Positions 6,427 through 6,771 of a stretch of 6,771 nucleotides of DNA are shown one piece after another. Position numbers and translations under genes: made by a program. Below the pieces are notes generated by a model. That model was not told the DNA's origin and made no database searches. It worked only from the letters and a program-made list of their open reading frames with translations. The DNA comes from Bacteroidota bacterium (lineage in GTDB: Bacteria; Bacteroidota; Bacteroidia; Chitinophagales; Chitinophagaceae): assembly GCA_023396345.1 (NCBI GenBank), contig JAEWWO010000051.1, positions 1 to 6,771 on the forward strand, in the 5' to 3' direction. Numbering within the stretch: position 1 is the stretch's first letter; every line of letters starts with the position of its first letter.

Positions 6427-6548
6427 AGTATGATAATGTGTTAATGTGTTAATTTGATAATGTGGAAATGTGATAATACGTTAATTTGCTAATATGATAA
6501 TGTGCAAATTCATTTACAAATTATCACATTTACGAATTTACAAATTAC
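6425..6548. repeat. Octamer repeat array with inverted halves, filling the sdhA-sdhB spacer
   Basis: From 6433 to 6504 the plus strand reads as nine contiguous 8-base units of the type NTAATNTG: ATAATGTG (6433), TTAATGTG (6441), TTAATTTG (6449), ATAATGTG (6457), GAAATGTG (6465), ATAATACG (6473), TTAATTTG (6481), CTAATATG (6489) and ATAATGTG (6497). A degenerate unit, ATAGTATG (6425-6432), precedes them and touches the sdhB start codon. After that the units appear in the opposite orientation: CAAATTCA (6505), a 4-base TTTA (6513-6516), CAAATTAT (6517), CACATTTA (6525), CGAATTTA (6533) and CAAATTAC (6541), the last containing the sdhA stop codon. The ten bases TGATAATGTG recur exactly at 6431, 6455 and 6495, spaced 24 and 40, multiples of eight. 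The segment 6441-6456 pairs with 6517-6532 at 14 of 16 positions, so the transcript could fold back on itself. Confidence 0.88.
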
Positions 6549-6771
6549 TTATAGTTTCTTTGAGTTGGTTTAATAACTTTATAATCTAAATGCTCTTTAT
6601 GCATCTCCCATGAGTTATCCCCTTTGTATTCCCATGAAGATACGTACATATAATTTTCATCGTCTCTCATAGCCTCCCCTTCTGCTGTTTGATATTCTTC
6701 TCTGAAGTGTCCGCCGCAGCTTTCTTTTCTGTCAAGTGCATCTAAACACATCAGTTCAGCCAGTTCCATAA
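6545..6771 (-). CDS. sdhA: Succinate dehydrogenase / fumarate reductase flavoprotein subunit, C-terminal end (5' end outside window)
   Basis: SdhA is the FAD-bearing catalytic subunit of complex II, interconverting succinate and fumarate. Only the last 75 or so codons are in the window, so the methionine at 6769 is internal and the gene runs off the right edge. The identification rests on LMCLDALDRKESCGGHFREEYQT split across 6687-6757 (key parts ALDRKESCGGHFREE), followed by GEAMRDDENYMYVSSWEY and the terminal TQRNYK, which are characteristic of the C-terminal domain of Bacteroidota-type SdhA. The catalytic and FAD-binding parts are not visible. The stop codon lies inside the last unit of the octamer array that separates this gene from sdhB; the spacing and shared direction indicate one transcript. 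Confidence 0.93.
   Translation of the reverse strand, partial: MELAELMCLDALDRKESCGGHFREEYQTAEGEAMRDDENYMYVSSWEYKGDNSWEMHKEHLDYKVIKPTQRNYK

Noticed and set aside
6425..6548. CRISPR-like or mobile-element reading of the sdhA-sdhB repeats
   Set aside because: The units are 8 bases long with no spacers of constant length, no cas genes, no transposase, and no target-site duplication, so it is a simple-sequence array rather than CRISPR or an insertion.

Overview
The window looks like ordinary chromosomal DNA from a Bacteroidota bacterium, perhaps of the Chitinophagia (Chitinophagaceae-like); the phylum is fairly safe and the family is a guess. The base composition is AT-rich. Starts are preceded by A-rich tracts rather than Shine-Dalgarno sequences. 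Several intergenic regions carry boxes like the Bacteroidota -7 element (TAnnTTTG). The MutL, IF-3 and SdhA/SdhB sequences read like the versions I know from this phylum. I see no tRNA or rRNA gene, insertion sequence, CRISPR array, phage gene or other sign of a mobile region.

Layout: (1) 1-449, the 3' end of glgC (ADP-glucose pyrophosphorylase, glycogen synthesis), plus strand, closed by a good hairpin terminator. (2) 609-2450, mutL (mismatch repair), plus strand, probably starting at a GTG. (3) 2609-2926, a thioredoxin gene with its own terminator. (4) 3092-3694, infC (translation initiation factor IF-3), plus strand, with a plausible promoter upstream and a perfect 12-bp bidirectional terminator downstream. 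(5) 3770-4747, a Gfo/Idh/MocA-type oxidoreductase on the minus strand, convergent with infC. (6) 4879-5598, an EcsC-family protein on the plus strand, divergent from the oxidoreductase. (7) 5665-6771, the 3' end of the succinate dehydrogenase/fumarate reductase operon on the minus strand: the C-terminal end of sdhA at the window edge, then complete sdhB, then a terminator.

Most of these genes are independent housekeeping units, each apparently bounded by its own terminator. The only clear operon is sdhA-sdhB, whose products form the flavoprotein and iron-sulfur subunits of complex II. infC stands alone here, without the rpmI-rplT genes that often follow it.

I found no previously undescribed multigene system. 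The most unusual structure is the sdhA-sdhB spacer. It consists almost entirely of 8-bp units in register, nine in one orientation and then about five in the opposite orientation, running from the sdhA stop codon to the sdhB start region. The second point of interest is a MutL whose C-terminal nuclease motifs have lost the expected metal-binding residues.
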